In this document: in pieces, positions 1 to 8,225 of the stretch
Layout: each line of letters starts with the position of its first letter
Numbering within the stretch: the stretch's first letter is position 1
Origin: Bin55 sp965205545
GTDB taxonomy: Bacteria > Pseudomonadota > Gammaproteobacteria > Pseudomonadales > Azotimanducaceae
NCBI GenBank assembly: GCA_965205545.1
Contig: OZ242170.1
Location: 2,480,001-2,544,000, forward strand
Direction: 5' to 3'
Length of the DNA: 64,000 nucleotides
The notes under the pieces: model-generated
Told to the model about the DNA's origin: nothing
Database searches by the model: none
Seen by the model: only the letters and a program-made list of their open reading frames with translations
Position numbers and translations under genes: made by a program

Positions 1-2
1 TG

Positions 3-269
3 AATTCAAACGCATTCCTTGGTTTGATTGCTGCGGTTAGTGTGGGTGTAATTCAAGGCGAAATCAGGCTAGACCTCGAATACGTGGAGGACTCGCAGGC
101 CGATACGGACTTGAATGTAGTTTGCATGGAGCACAAGGGCTATGTAGAGATTCAGGGCACTGCGGAAGGAGCACCGTTTCCACAAGCAGATCTGGATACG
201 ATGCTGAAACTCTCCCAAAAAGGCATTGACGAACTCTTTGAAAAGCAACGCCTCGCCAAGACTTCCTAA
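3..269 (+). CDS. rph: Ribonuclease PH, C-terminal part (5' end outside window)
   Basis: The reading frame is open from the left edge and ends in TAA at 267-269. It covers about the last 88 residues of RNase PH, the phosphorolytic 3'-5' exoribonuclease that trims tRNA 3' ends. Visible family signatures are AAVSVGV, the DLEYVEDSQADTDLNVV stretch and the near-invariant EIQGTAEGAPF, followed by a C-terminal helix (LSQKGIDELFEKQ). The catalytic Asp region is present; the N-terminal phosphate-binding half lies outside. The stop shares one base with the pyrE ATG (TAATG), so the two genes are probably co-translated. rph-pyrE linkage is classic in gammaproteobacteria. Confidence 0.93.
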   Translation, partial: NSNAFLGLIAAVSVGVIQGEIRLDLEYVEDSQADTDLNVVCMEHKGYVEIQGTAEGAPFPQADLDTMLKLSQKGIDELFEKQRLAKTS

Positions 270-928
270 TGCTCGCTCCCGCCGCATTCATCTCTGACAT
301 GGTGCAGGAAGGTGTACTGCAATTCGGGGAGTTCACGCTCAAGTCCGGTTTGAAGAGCCCATACTTCTTCAACTTGGGAAACATTTCTTCAGGGCCGGCG
401 TTGAATAAATTGGGTTACGTTTATGCGAAGAGAATCGCAGAGCTAAATCTGAAACCCGATGTGCTATTTGGACCGGCCTACAAAGGCATACCGATAGCAA
501 CCGCAACGGCAATGTCACTGTCAAGCATGGGAATCGACGTGGAAATTGCCTTCGATCGAAAAGAAGTCAAGAAGCACGGCGAGCGCGGAAACGTTGTTGG
601 TGCCTCAATGGATTCGAAGCGAGTGCTGATCGTCGACGATGTCGTCACAGATGGAGCGTCCAAGTTGGAAGCATTTGAATTGATTCGTGCCAATCAAGGC
701 CAACCCATAGCAGTGCTCATTGCGCTGGACCGCAGGGAAAGGTCTGGGACCGGGAAAGAAACGATGCTGGAGGCATTGGAGAAAAAGCTGGAGTCTCCTG
801 TATACAGTGTCGCCACGCTGGACGACATACTTTCCTACTTGGACTTTAGCGAGATGGATGGAGAGCTGGCTACTGTCAGTAGCTATGCCGGCAGGCACTG
901 CATCGTCAAATGGTTTGGCGCTAATTAA
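269..928 (+). CDS. pyrE: Orotate phosphoribosyltransferase
   Basis: This 219-residue protein matches PyrE, which joins orotate and PRPP to make OMP in de novo pyrimidine synthesis (cytosol, dimer). Seen directly: the N-terminal FTLKSGLKSPYFFNLG segment (residues about 22-37), FGPAYKGIPI (67-76), the flexible catalytic loop KEVKKHGERG (98-107) and the PRPP-binding motif VLIVDDVVTDGAS (119-131). Length is close to the E. coli enzyme. The ATG overlaps the rph stop by one base. The gene converges on argB with a 19 bp gap. Nothing is missing or unusual. Confidence 0.97.
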   Translation: MLAPAAFISDMVQEGVLQFGEFTLKSGLKSPYFFNLGNISSGPALNKLGYVYAKRIAELNLKPDVLFGPAYKGIPIATATAMSLSSMGIDVEIAFDRKEVKKHGERGNVVGASMDSKRVLIVDDVVTDGASKLEAFELIRANQGQPIAVLIALDRRERSGTGKETMLEALEKKLESPVYSVATLDDILSYLDFSEMDGELATVSSYAGRHCIVKWFGAN

Positions 929-947
929 CTCGATTCGAAATCGACGG

Positions 948-1850
948 TCACTCGGAGTGCGTAACTAAGGTACCAATTCCGCGATCTGTAAATATCTCCA
1001 AGAGTAGTGCATGTTCGATGCGACCATCGAGAATGTGGACGTTTGCCACACCACCTGCCAGGGCCTCTTGAGAACACTGAATCTTGGGAAGCATGCCACC
1101 CTGAATGGTTCCGTCCTCGATCAGCCGCGCGAGTTGCTCGGCAGACAGCGCAGGAATCGTTTCACCAGCTTCGTTTTGCACGCCGGGTGTATTGGTCAGC
1201 AGGATTAGCTTGTCTGCCTTCAAGTGGGAGGCGATTGCCGAAGCGACAAAGTCGGCATTGATGTTGTAGGACTCGCCGTCAGAGCCTACGCCGATGGGGG
1301 CAATGACCGGTATGAAACCACCACTGGTAAGAGTGTCGAGAACAGTCCCATTGACCTCACTCACGGTTCCAACATGGCCAAAGTCGATGATTTCGGGTTC
1401 ATGGGTGTCGGCAGTGATCGAGGGATCTGCCAACTTTTGTGCTCTGAGTAACTCGCCGTCTTTGCCGGTAACGCCAATGGCGCGACCGCCATTTGCATTG
1501 ATCAGGGAGACGATTTCTTGATTGAGCGATCCTCCCAGCACCATTTGCACAACATCCATGGTTGCAGAGTCAGTGACACGCATCCCATGCACGAATTTAG
1601 TGGGAATATTCAGTCTATCCAGTAGGTCGCCGATTTGAGGTCCTCCGCCATGGACAACAATTGGGTTCAGACCGACAAGCTTGAGCAGCACTACGTCGCG
1701 CGCGAAGGATTGTTTCAGGTTAGTTTCTACCATCGCATTGCCGCCGTACTTGACGATGACCGTGGCGTTTTGGAAGCGTCGAATGTAGGGTAGCGCTTCG
1801 ATCAATACGTGCGCAACTACATCCTGATAGTTGGTGCTGTTGTTCGACAT
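948..1850 (-). CDS. argB: Acetylglutamate kinase
   Basis: N-acetyl-L-glutamate kinase, second step of arginine synthesis. The 300-residue length and the N-terminal helix before the kinase core (EALPYIRRFQNATVIVKYGGNAM) are typical of the hexameric, arginine-inhibited class rather than the shorter dimeric E. coli type; the inhibition is inferred from that class. Visible motifs are KYGGNAM near the N terminus and VVHGGGPQIG for substrate binding. The gene lies 10 bp downstream of algC on the same strand, giving the Pseudomonas-like order coaBC-algC-argB read from right to left. Confidence 0.96.
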   Translation of the reverse strand: MSNNSTNYQDVVAHVLIEALPYIRRFQNATVIVKYGGNAMVETNLKQSFARDVVLLKLVGLNPIVVHGGGPQIGDLLDRLNIPTKFVHGMRVTDSATMDVVQMVLGGSLNQEIVSLINANGGRAIGVTGKDGELLRAQKLADPSITADTHEPEIIDFGHVGTVSEVNGTVLDTLTSGGFIPVIAPIGVGSDGESYNINADFVASAIASHLKADKLILLTNTPGVQNEAGETIPALSAEQLARLIEDGTIQGGMLPKIQCSQEALAGGVANVHILDGRIEHALLLEIFTDRGIGTLVTHSE

Positions 1851-1860
1851 GGGCTTGCCG

Positions 1861-3231
1861 CTAGGCCAATTCGGGTGCCACCTTGGCTAGTTCCTTCTTG
1901 AAGACTGCTTGGACGCGCTCCAACGCGTTCGGATTGGCCGCCTCGAAGCGCATTGTAAGGTTGGGAGTAGTGTTGCTCGCGCGGATCAGTCCCCAACCAT
2001 CGTCGAAATCGACACGCAAGCCGTCGATCGCGAGCACGTGCCCATCCGGAAAGTGGCCGACTTCTTGCAGTTTTTCAATGATTTCAAACTTTTGGTCGTC
2101 GGTGCTGGCGATTTCGATTTCCTGGGTAGAGCATCGCGGTGGCATCGCACCGAGAAACTCGTCGATGTCCTGTCGGGATCTGCAGAGTAGTTCGATCAGG
2201 CGAGCTGACGTGTACATGGCGTCATCGAACCCATACCAATGGTCGGCAAAGCAGATGTGTCCGCTGTATTCCCCTCCCAATGGCGCATTTCGCTCCCTGA
2301 TCTTCTCCTTGATATTGGTATGCCCTGTCTTCCACATGATTGGTTGACCCCCTAGATCCGCAATGGAAGCTGAGAGCGCACTACTGCATTTCACGTCGAA
2401 CACGATCGGAGCTCTCGGTTGAGCCTTCAAAATGTCGCATGCAAAGTAGGCCATCAAGAAATCAGCAGGGACAATGTTGCCGTTTCCGCTAACGACCCCC
2501 ACGCGATCGCCATCGCCGTCAAAAGCCACTCCAAGATCCAAACCGCGATCGCGAACGAGTGCAATCAGATCCTTCAAGTTGTCCGCCTTGACGGGATCGG
2601 GGTGGTGATTGGGAAACCTGCCATCTGGGTCCGCATACAAGGAATGGACCTCGCAACCAAGTTCGCTGAAGAGGCGCGGCGCGACCAATCCAGTTACGCC
2701 GTTTCCACAGTCAATGCCAACGCGGAAGGGTCGCGCAAGTTGAATTTCCGAACAGATTCTCTCGATATACGTATCGAGTTGCTGAATTTTGCGTAGCGTT
2801 CCAGAACCTCTCCTGAGCTGAGACGTTTGTATTTTTTCGTGTAGGGCCTTAAGGTCATCACCAGCGAACGGAACATAGTCGAGCACAAACTTCAATCCAT
2901 TGAACTCAGGAGGATTGTGGGACCCCGTTATGACGATTCCAGCCCCAGTTCTCAAGTGCTCGACCGCAAAGTAGAGGACGGGAGTCGGTGCAGTGCCGAT
3001 GTCGACGACATTGACGCCGCCCTCGTTCAATCCGCGAGTGAGTGCATCCTTTAAGTGCTCAGTCGATAGACGTACATCGCCAGCTACAACGACCTCATCC
3101 GTTCCGCGTTCCAGGGATTCATTGGCGAACGCCGTTCCGATAGACTGGACTAGGCTTGGAGTCAGTTCGCTGTCGACTCTGCCACGAATGTCGTAGGCAC
3201 GAAAAATATGTTCAAGTGCTGCAATCGACAC
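1861..3231 (-). CDS. algC: Phosphomannomutase/phosphoglucomutase
   Basis: A 456-residue alpha-D-phosphohexomutase that interconverts 1- and 6-phosphates of mannose or glucose to supply sugar nucleotides for LPS and exopolysaccharide. Motifs in order: FRAYDIRG (10-17), the phosphoserine loop TGSHNPPEFNG, the metal-binding loop FDGDGDRVGVV, the sugar-specificity loop GGEYSGH and a C-terminal phosphate-binding segment (RASNTTPNL). The start is GTG at 3231; the ATG seven bases upstream is out of frame. In Pseudomonas dut usually sits between algC and coaBC. It is absent here, and only about 70 bp separate the two genes. Confidence 0.95.
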   Translation of the reverse strand: MSIAALEHIFRAYDIRGRVDSELTPSLVQSIGTAFANESLERGTDEVVVAGDVRLSTEHLKDALTRGLNEGGVNVVDIGTAPTPVLYFAVEHLRTGAGIVITGSHNPPEFNGLKFVLDYVPFAGDDLKALHEKIQTSQLRRGSGTLRKIQQLDTYIERICSEIQLARPFRVGIDCGNGVTGLVAPRLFSELGCEVHSLYADPDGRFPNHHPDPVKADNLKDLIALVRDRGLDLGVAFDGDGDRVGVVSGNGNIVPADFLMAYFACDILKAQPRAPIVFDVKCSSALSASIADLGGQPIMWKTGHTNIKEKIRERNAPLGGEYSGHICFADHWYGFDDAMYTSARLIELLCRSRQDIDEFLGAMPPRCSTQEIEIASTDDQKFEIIEKLQEVGHFPDGHVLAIDGLRVDFDDGWGLIRASNTTPNLTMRFEAANPNALERVQAVFKKELAKVAPELA

Positions 3232-3303
3232 GACACATGCGATTAGTTTGCGATAGAGCGAAGGTTGCTGGTCGCGATGAAACGGTTGGCTCTCATCAGA
3301 GAG

Positions 3304-4515
3304 CTATGCATGCAACGGCTCTAAGCGAATTGCGGCAATAGCGGCAACTACTCGGCGAGCGATGTCGTCTTTGCTTTGCATAGGAAGACTGAACTCACCA
3401 TGTCTCGTGACTACAGTAACTGCGTTGTTTTCGCTTTCGAATCCTATGCTTTCGTTGGAAACATCGTTAATCACGATGGCATCCAAGTTTTTACGCTGAA
3501 GCTTTTCTCGACCGAATTCCAGCACATTGTTTGTTTCAGCCGCGAATCCTACGGTGAAGGGTCGGGACTCCAGATTTGACACGAGCTGAAGAATATCGTC
3601 AGTTTGCACTAGCTCGAGAGTCATTTCTTCAGAGTCTTGAACGTGCTTTTTGATCTTCGTTGGGCTTTGAGCTGCAGGGCGATAGTCGGAGACCGCAGCT
3701 ACAGAGAAGAAGATGTCGGATTGGTCGATCCTCGACATCACCGAGTCTTTCATTTCATCTGCACTCCGAACATCGATTCGCTCAATTCCGTCAGGTACTT
3801 GCAGATCTATTGGTCCACAAATCAATGTGACGGCCGCACCTTGATGATGCGCAGCTTTGGCTATGGCCAAGCCCTGACGTCCAGAGCTCGAATTGCTGAT
3901 ATACCGTACAGGATCTATCGCTTCCCGCGTTGGACCTGTGGTAACCAGGACTTTCAATCCAGCAAGGCTACGTTCTTCAGCGAACAAGTCGTCTAGTTGC
4001 TCAATAATGGAAGCAGGCTCGGTCATTCGGCCGGGTCCAACATCACCGCAGGCTTGATCTCCATGTTCTGGTCCGATTACCTGAACGCCATCAGCCTTGA
4101 GCTGCGAGATGTTCCGTTGCGTTGCCATGTGAAGCCACATAGCCTGATTCATGGCTGGAGCTACGACGACTTGTGCTTGAGTTGCGAGGTGCACGGTAGT
4201 AAGCAGATCGTTGGCCTGTCCACTAGCCATTCGAGCAATCAAGTCGGCGGTGGCGGGAGCAATGAGCAAGACATCGGCCCATCGGCCGAGTTCTATGTGA
4301 CCCATGGAACGTTCGGCTTCTTCGTCCCATAGGTCTTGACGCACACGATTGTTGGAAACGGCTGCTAGCGTTCGCGACGTTACGAACTTCGACCCGGCTT
4401 CGGTAAGCACTGGAATCACTTGGTGCCCCTTGTCGACAAGCTTCCTTATGAGATCGGGAGTCTTGTATGCGGCAATTCCTCCGCCGATACCGAGCAAGAT
4501 GTGCTTGTTTTGCAT
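3304..4515 (-). CDS. coaBC: Bifunctional phosphopantothenoylcysteine decarboxylase / phosphopantothenate-cysteine ligase
   Basis: This CoaBC/Dfp fusion performs two consecutive coenzyme A steps. Residues about 1-180 form the FMN-dependent decarboxylase: GIGGGIAAYK near the start, the catalytic His in MGHIELGRWAD (H73), the PAMN motif (120-123) and the substrate-clamp Cys in QACGDVGPGRM (C156). Residues about 185-400 form the CTP-dependent ligase, with TTGPTREAIDPVRYISN and the KKHVQDSEEMTLELVQTDDIL-type region carrying the conserved lysine. The 403-residue length is normal. The gene heads the coaBC-algC-argB group and is divergent from rpmB. The usual dut and radC neighbours are missing. Confidence 0.97.
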   Translation of the reverse strand: MQNKHILLGIGGGIAAYKTPDLIRKLVDKGHQVIPVLTEAGSKFVTSRTLAAVSNNRVRQDLWDEEAERSMGHIELGRWADVLLIAPATADLIARMASGQANDLLTTVHLATQAQVVVAPAMNQAMWLHMATQRNISQLKADGVQVIGPEHGDQACGDVGPGRMTEPASIIEQLDDLFAEERSLAGLKVLVTTGPTREAIDPVRYISNSSSGRQGLAIAKAAHHQGAAVTLICGPIDLQVPDGIERIDVRSADEMKDSVMSRIDQSDIFFSVAAVSDYRPAAQSPTKIKKHVQDSEEMTLELVQTDDILQLVSNLESRPFTVGFAAETNNVLEFGREKLQRKNLDAIVINDVSNESIGFESENNAVTVVTRHGEFSLPMQSKDDIARRVVAAIAAIRLEPLHA

Positions 4516-4869
4516 CGCTTAGCCTTGTCCGCTACAGTAGATTTGACAATGCCGCGTCAGCGCAGATGTTGGTAGGATTCATCAACAACCTATTCTCAAT
4601 GTAGCCAAAGTTGCAGCTGCCTTACCCCACTTTGGCGGGGTTACACCTCTACCGTGCCATTGCAGCAGCAACGCATCGGTACTTATTATGTCAGTGTTTC
4701 CGAAAAGTTCAAATTTTCGGTGCGCAAATCGAGTGGATTTGGTTGCGTACCCTAGTTCAAGAGATGAGTAAATCGGGCAGTCTCTGACACCTCGAAGTAG
4801 ATTGCCCGCCCTTCACATTGGCTGTCCTTTGTGCTATAAACTCGCACCTCACGTCGAGAGCCGAGCTGA
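4516..4869. other. Divergent intergenic region coaBC / rpmB
   Basis: About 350 bp without a convincing gene. It must hold the promoters for coaBC (leftward) and rpmB (rightward). A well-formed sigma70-like promoter for rpmB is listed separately. Near 4624-4641 there is a small inverted repeat (ACCCC ... GGGGT, 8-nt loop) without a T tract. radC, which often sits here, is absent. Both strands were read and no RNA gene was recognised. Confidence 0.6.
4812..4840 (+). promoter_or_regulatory. Sigma70-type promoter for rpmB-rpmG
   Basis: TTCACA at 4812-4817 and TATAAA at 4835-4840 are separated by exactly 17 bp. The predicted transcript would start about 20 bp before the rpmB ATG at 4870. The match and position suggest a strong promoter, as expected for ribosomal protein genes. 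mutM would probably be transcribed from it too. Confidence 0.7.
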
Positions 4870-5106
4870 ATGAGCCAGGTCTGTCAAGTAACGGGAAAGA
4901 GACCTCAATCGGGTAACAACGTTTCCCACGCCAACAATGCGACAAAACGGAAGTTTCTGCCGAATCTTCACTACCATCGTTTTTGGGTGCCGAGTGAGAA
5001 TCGATTTGTGAAGCTGCGCGTTTCGGCAGCAGGCATTCGTCGAATTGACAAGAAAGGAATTGAGGAAGTCTTGGCCGAAATTCGTGACCGGGGAGTGAAA
5101 GTCTGA
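4870..5106 (+). CDS. rpmB: 50S ribosomal protein L28
   Basis: This 78-residue basic protein matches bacterial L28: start MSQVCQVTGKRPQSGNNVSH, central KRKFLPNLHYHRFWV, C-terminal RVSAAGIRRIDKKGIEEVL. It binds 23S rRNA near the tRNA exit region. There are no CxxC zinc pairs, so it looks like the zinc-free form. Its TGA overlaps the next ATG by one base (TGATG), coupling it to rpmG. Confidence 0.98.
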   Translation: MSQVCQVTGKRPQSGNNVSHANNATKRKFLPNLHYHRFWVPSENRFVKLRVSAAGIRRIDKKGIEEVLAEIRDRGVKV

Positions 5107-5261
5107 TGAGAGACAAGATCAAGCTAGTATCAAGCGCAGGTACAGGGCACTACTACACTACTGACAAGAACAAGAGAAACACTCCGAACAAGCTCGAATT
5201 CAAGAAGTACGACCCCGTAGTTCGAAAGCATGTTCTTTATACCGAGGCGAAAGTAAAGTAA
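5106..5261 (+). CDS. rpmG: 50S ribosomal protein L33
   Basis: A 51-codon gene. The product starts MRDKIKLVSSAGTGHYYTT, continues KNKRNTPNKLEFKKYDPVVR and ends HVLYTEAKVK, an unmistakable L33. There are no cysteine pairs, so this is the zinc-independent type. The ATG shares one base with the rpmB stop. Its TAA (5259-5261) directly abuts the codon preceding the catalytic proline of MutM, so rpmB, rpmG and mutM form one tightly packed unit. Confidence 0.97.
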   Translation: MRDKIKLVSSAGTGHYYTTDKNKRNTPNKLEFKKYDPVVRKHVLYTEAKVK

Positions 5262-6068
5262 ATTCCTGAACTTCCCGAAGTCGAAACCACCCGCCGAGGC
5301 ATAGCGAATCTTCTAACGGGAAAGACAGTTCGGAGTTTCTCGGTGCGCGAGCCCCGTCTCCGCTGGCCAGTCTCAATACCTGATGAGATTATTGGGCAAC
5401 GTCTTGAAAACGTTGCGCGACGAGCCAAATATCTACTTCTAGAGTTTGAGAACGGCACCCTTCTAGTTCATTTGGGGATGAGTGGCAAGCTCATTGTTGT
5501 GTCCCCTAATACAACAGCAGGTCCACACGATCACGTAGACATTGAATTTGACGGCAGTTCTGTAATGCGTCTCAATGATCCTCGTCGATTTGGGAGCATT
5601 CTCTGGCAACCACCGTCCTCCACCCATAAACTACTGGCCAACCTGGGACCAGAGCCCTTTTCCAAGGATTTCGATGGCGAGTACTTGTTTCGCATTGCAA
5701 GACTCCGAAAGTCAGCGATCAAGAATCTCCTCATGGACTCCCGAGTCGTAGTGGGAGTCGGAAACATATATGCAAATGAAGCCTTGTTTAGAGCTGGCGT
5801 TCGGCCACGTAGAAGTAGTCGACGTGTTTCCCGCAAGGAATGCCAAGCCTTGATCGACGCGATCCAAGCAACGTTGCACGATGCGCTACGCGCTGGTGGC
5901 ACAACAATTCGGGATTACGAGAGCGTTGATGGGTCCAAGGGCTACTTCAGTGTGGAGCTCTTTGTCTACGGTCGAAGCGGACTGCCTTGTCTACGTTGCG
6001 GGACAACCCTGAAGCGAGTCAATCAAGGGCAACGGCAAACCGTCTACTGTGCAACCTGTCAGAAGTGA
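5262..6068 (+). CDS. mutM: Formamidopyrimidine-DNA glycosylase, apparent ATT start
   Basis: This bifunctional glycosylase/AP lyase removes 8-oxoguanine and formamidopyrimidines. The enzyme works only with Pro as first residue after Met removal, followed by Glu. Here CCT-GAA-CTT-CCC-GAA (PELPE) begins at 5265, and the only codon between it and the rpmG stop is ATT at 5262-5264. A later GTG at 5343 would give a 241-residue protein without the catalytic Pro, the following Glu and the PELPEVE motif, so I place the start at ATT (268 residues, the normal length). Other motifs: LVHLGMSGKL, NDPRRFGS, VGVGNIYANEALF, and a C-terminal zinc finger with CLRC and CATC pairs. Converges on coaD with a 4 bp gap. 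Confidence 0.9.
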   Translation: MPELPEVETTRRGIANLLTGKTVRSFSVREPRLRWPVSIPDEIIGQRLENVARRAKYLLLEFENGTLLVHLGMSGKLIVVSPNTTAGPHDHVDIEFDGSSVMRLNDPRRFGSILWQPPSSTHKLLANLGPEPFSKDFDGEYLFRIARLRKSAIKNLLMDSRVVVGVGNIYANEALFRAGVRPRRSSRRVSRKECQALIDAIQATLHDALRAGGTTIRDYESVDGSKGYFSVELFVYGRSGLPCLRCGTTLKRVNQGQRQTVYCATCQK

Positions 6069-6072
6069 CGGC

Positions 6073-6561
6073 CTAGTTCTTCGGACCGTATAGCTTTGCG
6101 AGATGAGCAGCTACTGCAGGATGAACGAAGGCAGTGACGTCGCCTCCTAGAGACGCGATTTCTCGAACGCGAGTTGACGACAGGAAAGACCACTCTGTTG
6201 CCGTAGGCAGGAGAACGTATTCGATTTCAGGGTCGAGGTGCCGATTCATCTCCAGCATTTGAAACTCATAGTCGTAATCTGTCAAAGTACGCAGTCCACG
6301 AAGGATGAATCGAGTGTTGTTGGACCTAACGAAATTCACTAGGAGACCATTGAATCCCTTTACGACCACACGGTCTCCGAACTCCCCCAACGCCAATCTG
6401 CATAGATCAATTCTCTCGCCAAGGTACTCGTCGGGCTCCTTGTCTACTGATGTTCCAATTCCAACGATGACCTGGTCAAAGAGATTCAGCGCACGTTCGA
6501 CTAGATTCGCATGTCCATGAGTGATCGGATTGAAGCTCCCAGGATAGACGACTTTTGACAC
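6073..6561 (-). CDS. coaD: Phosphopantetheine adenylyltransferase
   Basis: This 162-residue nucleotidyltransferase makes dephospho-CoA from 4'-phosphopantetheine and ATP, the step after CoaBC. The N-terminal YPGSFNPITHGH has the HxGH nucleotide-binding motif; the usual FDP is FNP here. The C-terminal EWSFLSSTRVREIA is the conserved SSTxVRE segment. The start is GTG. rsmD lies 7 bp upstream on the same strand, so rsmD-coaD is an operon, as in many gammaproteobacteria. Confidence 0.97.
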   Translation of the reverse strand: MSKVVYPGSFNPITHGHANLVERALNLFDQVIVGIGTSVDKEPDEYLGERIDLCRLALGEFGDRVVVKGFNGLLVNFVRSNNTRFILRGLRTLTDYDYEFQMLEMNRHLDPEIEYVLLPTATEWSFLSSTRVREIASLGGDVTAFVHPAVAAHLAKLYGPKN

Positions 6562-6568
6562 GAGGATA

Positions 6569-7165
6569 TTAGTTCGAGGTCTCGTTAAGGGTTATGTTAG
6601 CAGGGGCGGAATCGTTAGAAGAGTGGATCAGAACCTCAAATTGAACCTCTCCAGACGTTGATGTCTTCCAAACTCGAAAGTCATGTCTCTCGATGGATTC
6701 CCTCCGGTTGAATTCAACGTAGACGATTCCGTTTGGCGTGAGACAGTTCTCTAGCATTTTCAATACGCGTCCATACTGGTGCGGCTCGCGAAAAGGAGGA
6801 TCGATGAATGCAATGTCCCATTCTGACAGGTTCTCTCTAAGCCATCTAAGACAATTTGCAGACACCACCGTTGCTTGGACGGCATCGATGTCAAACTGGT
6901 GGCAAGCTTGACGCAGCGACGCAACAGCAAGCCTGTTTTTGTCGACGAACGTAACATGCGATGCGCCGCGAGATAGGGCTTCAAACCCAAGGGAGCCTGT
7001 ACCCGCGAATAGATCTACAGCACGTGCCCCGGGTACGTGGGAGCCGATCCAGTTGAACAAGGTCTCGCGCACCGGATCGGGCGAGGGACGCAAGTCTCTG
7101 ATGGATGGCACCTTCAGTCGCCTGCCCTTCCATTGTCCTCCAATTATTCTGAGCGAGTGTTTCAT
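6569..7165 (-). CDS. rsmD: 16S rRNA (guanine(966)-N(2))-methyltransferase
   Basis: A 198-residue SAM-dependent Rossmann methyltransferase that modifies G966 of 16S rRNA. Family marks are the opening LRIIGGQWKGRRLKVP, PDPVRETLFNWIG, the SAM loop DLFAGTGSLGFEALSRGA and the catalytic motif DPPF (in IAFIDPPFREPH). It is divergent from ftsY with about 120 bp between, and sits directly upstream of coaD. Confidence 0.96.
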   Translation of the reverse strand: MKHSLRIIGGQWKGRRLKVPSIRDLRPSPDPVRETLFNWIGSHVPGARAVDLFAGTGSLGFEALSRGASHVTFVDKNRLAVASLRQACHQFDIDAVQATVVSANCLRWLRENLSEWDIAFIDPPFREPHQYGRVLKMLENCLTPNGIVYVEFNRRESIERHDFRVWKTSTSGEVQFEVLIHSSNDSAPANITLNETSN

Positions 7166-7286
7166 CGAGTCTGTAGTTTGCGTGCGAGGACACTAGTTCT
7201 AATCGATGCGCGCTGCTTAGTTCGAAAAGACATAATTCGCAGAATGCTACATTATTCGTTGAACGCCTTTCGTCTCCCAAGTTGAA

Positions 7287-8225
7287 ATGACCTCTAGAGA
7301 TTCTGTCGATAGAAGTGCATGGAGCAAATTCAATCAAGCTCTGACAAAAACGCGAACCCGGATATCCGAAGGGATCAGCAATCTGGTCTCCGGCGATGGT
7401 TCCGTCACCACGTCCATGCTGAGCGATTTGGAGGCATGCCTTTTGACCGCCGACGTTGGCACACGAACCACGGACAAAGTTCTTGCAGAGCTGAAGAGCA
7501 AGGCATCTCGAAGGCAACTTCGCGACCAAACGGAGCTAGCAAAGGCATTGGAAAAGCAATTGGTTGCTGTGGCAAGTTCGGTCAGCAAGCAGTTTCACGT
7601 CTCCGATCTTCGTCCATTCGTGGTGCTTGTTGTTGGCGTGAATGGTGTAGGAAAGACAACTACCATTGGAAAGCTTGCGCACCGATTCAAGGCGGATGGC
7701 TATTCGGTGATGCTGGCCGCTGGTGACACATATCGAGCTGCGGCAATTGAGCAACTTCAATCCTGGGGTCATGCGAATGAGATCCCTGTGGTCGCTCAGC
7801 AACAAGGCTCGGACAGTGCATCGGTCGTGCACGATGCAATGCACGCCGCCAAAGCACGAGGGGTTGACATATTGTTGGCGGATACTGCTGGCCGTTTGCA
7901 CTCAAAGTCTCATCTAATGGACGAGCTTGCCAAGGTGCAAAGAGTGATGCACCGCCTCGATCCCAACGCGCCTCACGAATGCCTGCTGGTGTTGGATGCA
8001 ACCGCTGGTCAGAACACTCTGACGCAAATTGAGAAGTTTGACGAGGCGGTGAATCTGAGTGGCTTGATCATTACAAAGCTCGACGGCACCGCGAAGGGAG
8101 GCGTAGTCTTGGCACTACCTTCCTTCACTCGGGTGCCACTTTACTTTGTCGGATTGGGAGAGGGCATCGACGCACTTCGCGACTACGATCCCAAAGCTTA
8201 CGTTGCGGGACTCTTGAGTTCGTGA
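7287..8225 (+). CDS. ftsY: Signal recognition particle receptor FtsY (short form)
   Basis: GTPase that docks SRP-ribosome complexes at the inner membrane. The 312-residue protein is essentially the NG domain. An N helical bundle (residues about 10-100) precedes the G domain with GVNGVGKTTTIGKLA (P loop), DTAGR, TKLDGTAKGG and the closing YFVGLGEGIDALRDYDP. It lacks the long acidic A domain of E. coli FtsY (about 500 residues). Short forms are common, and the remaining N-terminal amphipathic helix is probably enough for membrane binding (inference). First gene of ftsY-ftsE-ftsX; its stop overlaps the ftsE start. Confidence 0.96.
   Translation: MTSRDSVDRSAWSKFNQALTKTRTRISEGISNLVSGDGSVTTSMLSDLEACLLTADVGTRTTDKVLAELKSKASRRQLRDQTELAKALEKQLVAVASSVSKQFHVSDLRPFVVLVVGVNGVGKTTTIGKLAHRFKADGYSVMLAAGDTYRAAAIEQLQSWGHANEIPVVAQQQGSDSASVVHDAMHAAKARGVDILLADTAGRLHSKSHLMDELAKVQRVMHRLDPNAPHECLLVLDATAGQNTLTQIEKFDEAVNLSGLIITKLDGTAKGGVVLALPSFTRVPLYFVGLGEGIDALRDYDPKAYVAGLLSS

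Noticed and set aside
4624..4641. ACCCC/GGGGT inverted repeat as a terminator
   Set aside because: It lies between divergent genes with no transcript expected to end there, and has no T tract.
5343..6068. MutM starting at GTG 5343 (241 residues)
   Set aside because: It would lack the catalytic N-terminal Pro-Glu and the PELPEVE motif, all present in frame upstream.
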